NCBI GenBank assembly: GCA_004335835.1 | Contig: RWJK01000562.1 | Coordinates: 1 to 19,947, forward strand | Source of the DNA: Scenedesmus sp. ARA3 | Lineage: Eukaryota; Chlorophyta; Chlorophyceae; Sphaeropleales; Scenedesmaceae | DNA length: 19,947 bases | Direction: 5' to 3' | The notes under the pieces: model-generated | The model's database searches: none | What the model was told of the DNA's origin: nothing | What the model saw: the letters and a program-made list of their open reading frames with translations, nothing else | Made by a program: the position numbers and the translations under genes | In this document: positions 19,826-19,947 of the stretch, one piece after another | Numbering within the stretch: the stretch's first letter is position 1 | Layout: each line of letters begins with the position of its first letter

Positions 19826-19947
19826 TTGAATCGGTTCTACACAAAGATAAATCGTATTGAGGTCGCTTGGGCAATGCCCCACTCCTCCAAGACCCCATAC
19901 AACAGCAGTAGACTTGCTCTAGAGCACCAAGAAGCCACCCACAAGGG
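19826..19947. other. Right edge, no feature recognised
   Basis: The final 120 bases carry no supportable feature in this window. Confidence 0.3.

Overview
This window looks like nuclear DNA of a green alga in the core Chlorophyta, with a Sphaeropleales-like relative (Scenedesmus/Tetradesmus/Raphidocelis type) the best guess. That placement is inference. The support is small multi-exon genes with GT-AG introns of about 230-575 bases, strong GC bias at third codon positions, GCTG/CAGCA-rich introns and UTRs, interstitial TTTAGGG telomere-type repeats, and plant-type ascorbate metabolism. No bacterial operons, phage, CRISPR array, rRNA or recognisable tRNA were seen.

Layout, left to right. (1) 1-389, + strand: the C-terminal end of GDP-L-galactose phosphorylase (VTC2, ascorbate synthesis), followed by a 2.5 kb spacer that contains a short dispersed element flanked by an 11-bp direct repeat. 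(2) 2903-3869, + strand: a complete three-exon gene for EAF6, a small subunit of NuA4-type histone acetyltransferase complexes. (3) 9507-5883, - strand: an eight-exon gene for a membrane-anchored, PAPS-dependent carbohydrate-type sulfotransferase. It converges with EAF6 across about 2 kb of non-coding DNA. (4) 12344-10705, - strand, and (5) 13356-15412, + strand: a divergent, head-to-head pair of paralogous single-domain cupin genes sharing a roughly 1 kb upstream region. (6) 15908-18454, + strand: a five-exon patatin-like phospholipase gene, possibly plastid-targeted. (7) 18455-19947: no convincing gene. This stretch holds a degenerate 52-bp minisatellite and two interstitial telomeric repeats, one of them sandwiched between 14-bp direct repeats.

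All gene models were spliced by hand: splice phases are consistent, each reading frame closes, and protein motifs continue across the junctions. The genes do not form an obvious pathway; apart from the cupin duplication this is a mixed housekeeping neighbourhood. I found no clearly new biological system. The items most worth a second look are the diverged cupin pair (one member ending in an ER-retrieval-like RDEL), the TSD-flanked short repeat with a second copy 8 kb away, the telomeric insertion between direct repeats, and an extended donor motif with CAG/CTG runs at splice sites shared by introns of unrelated genes.
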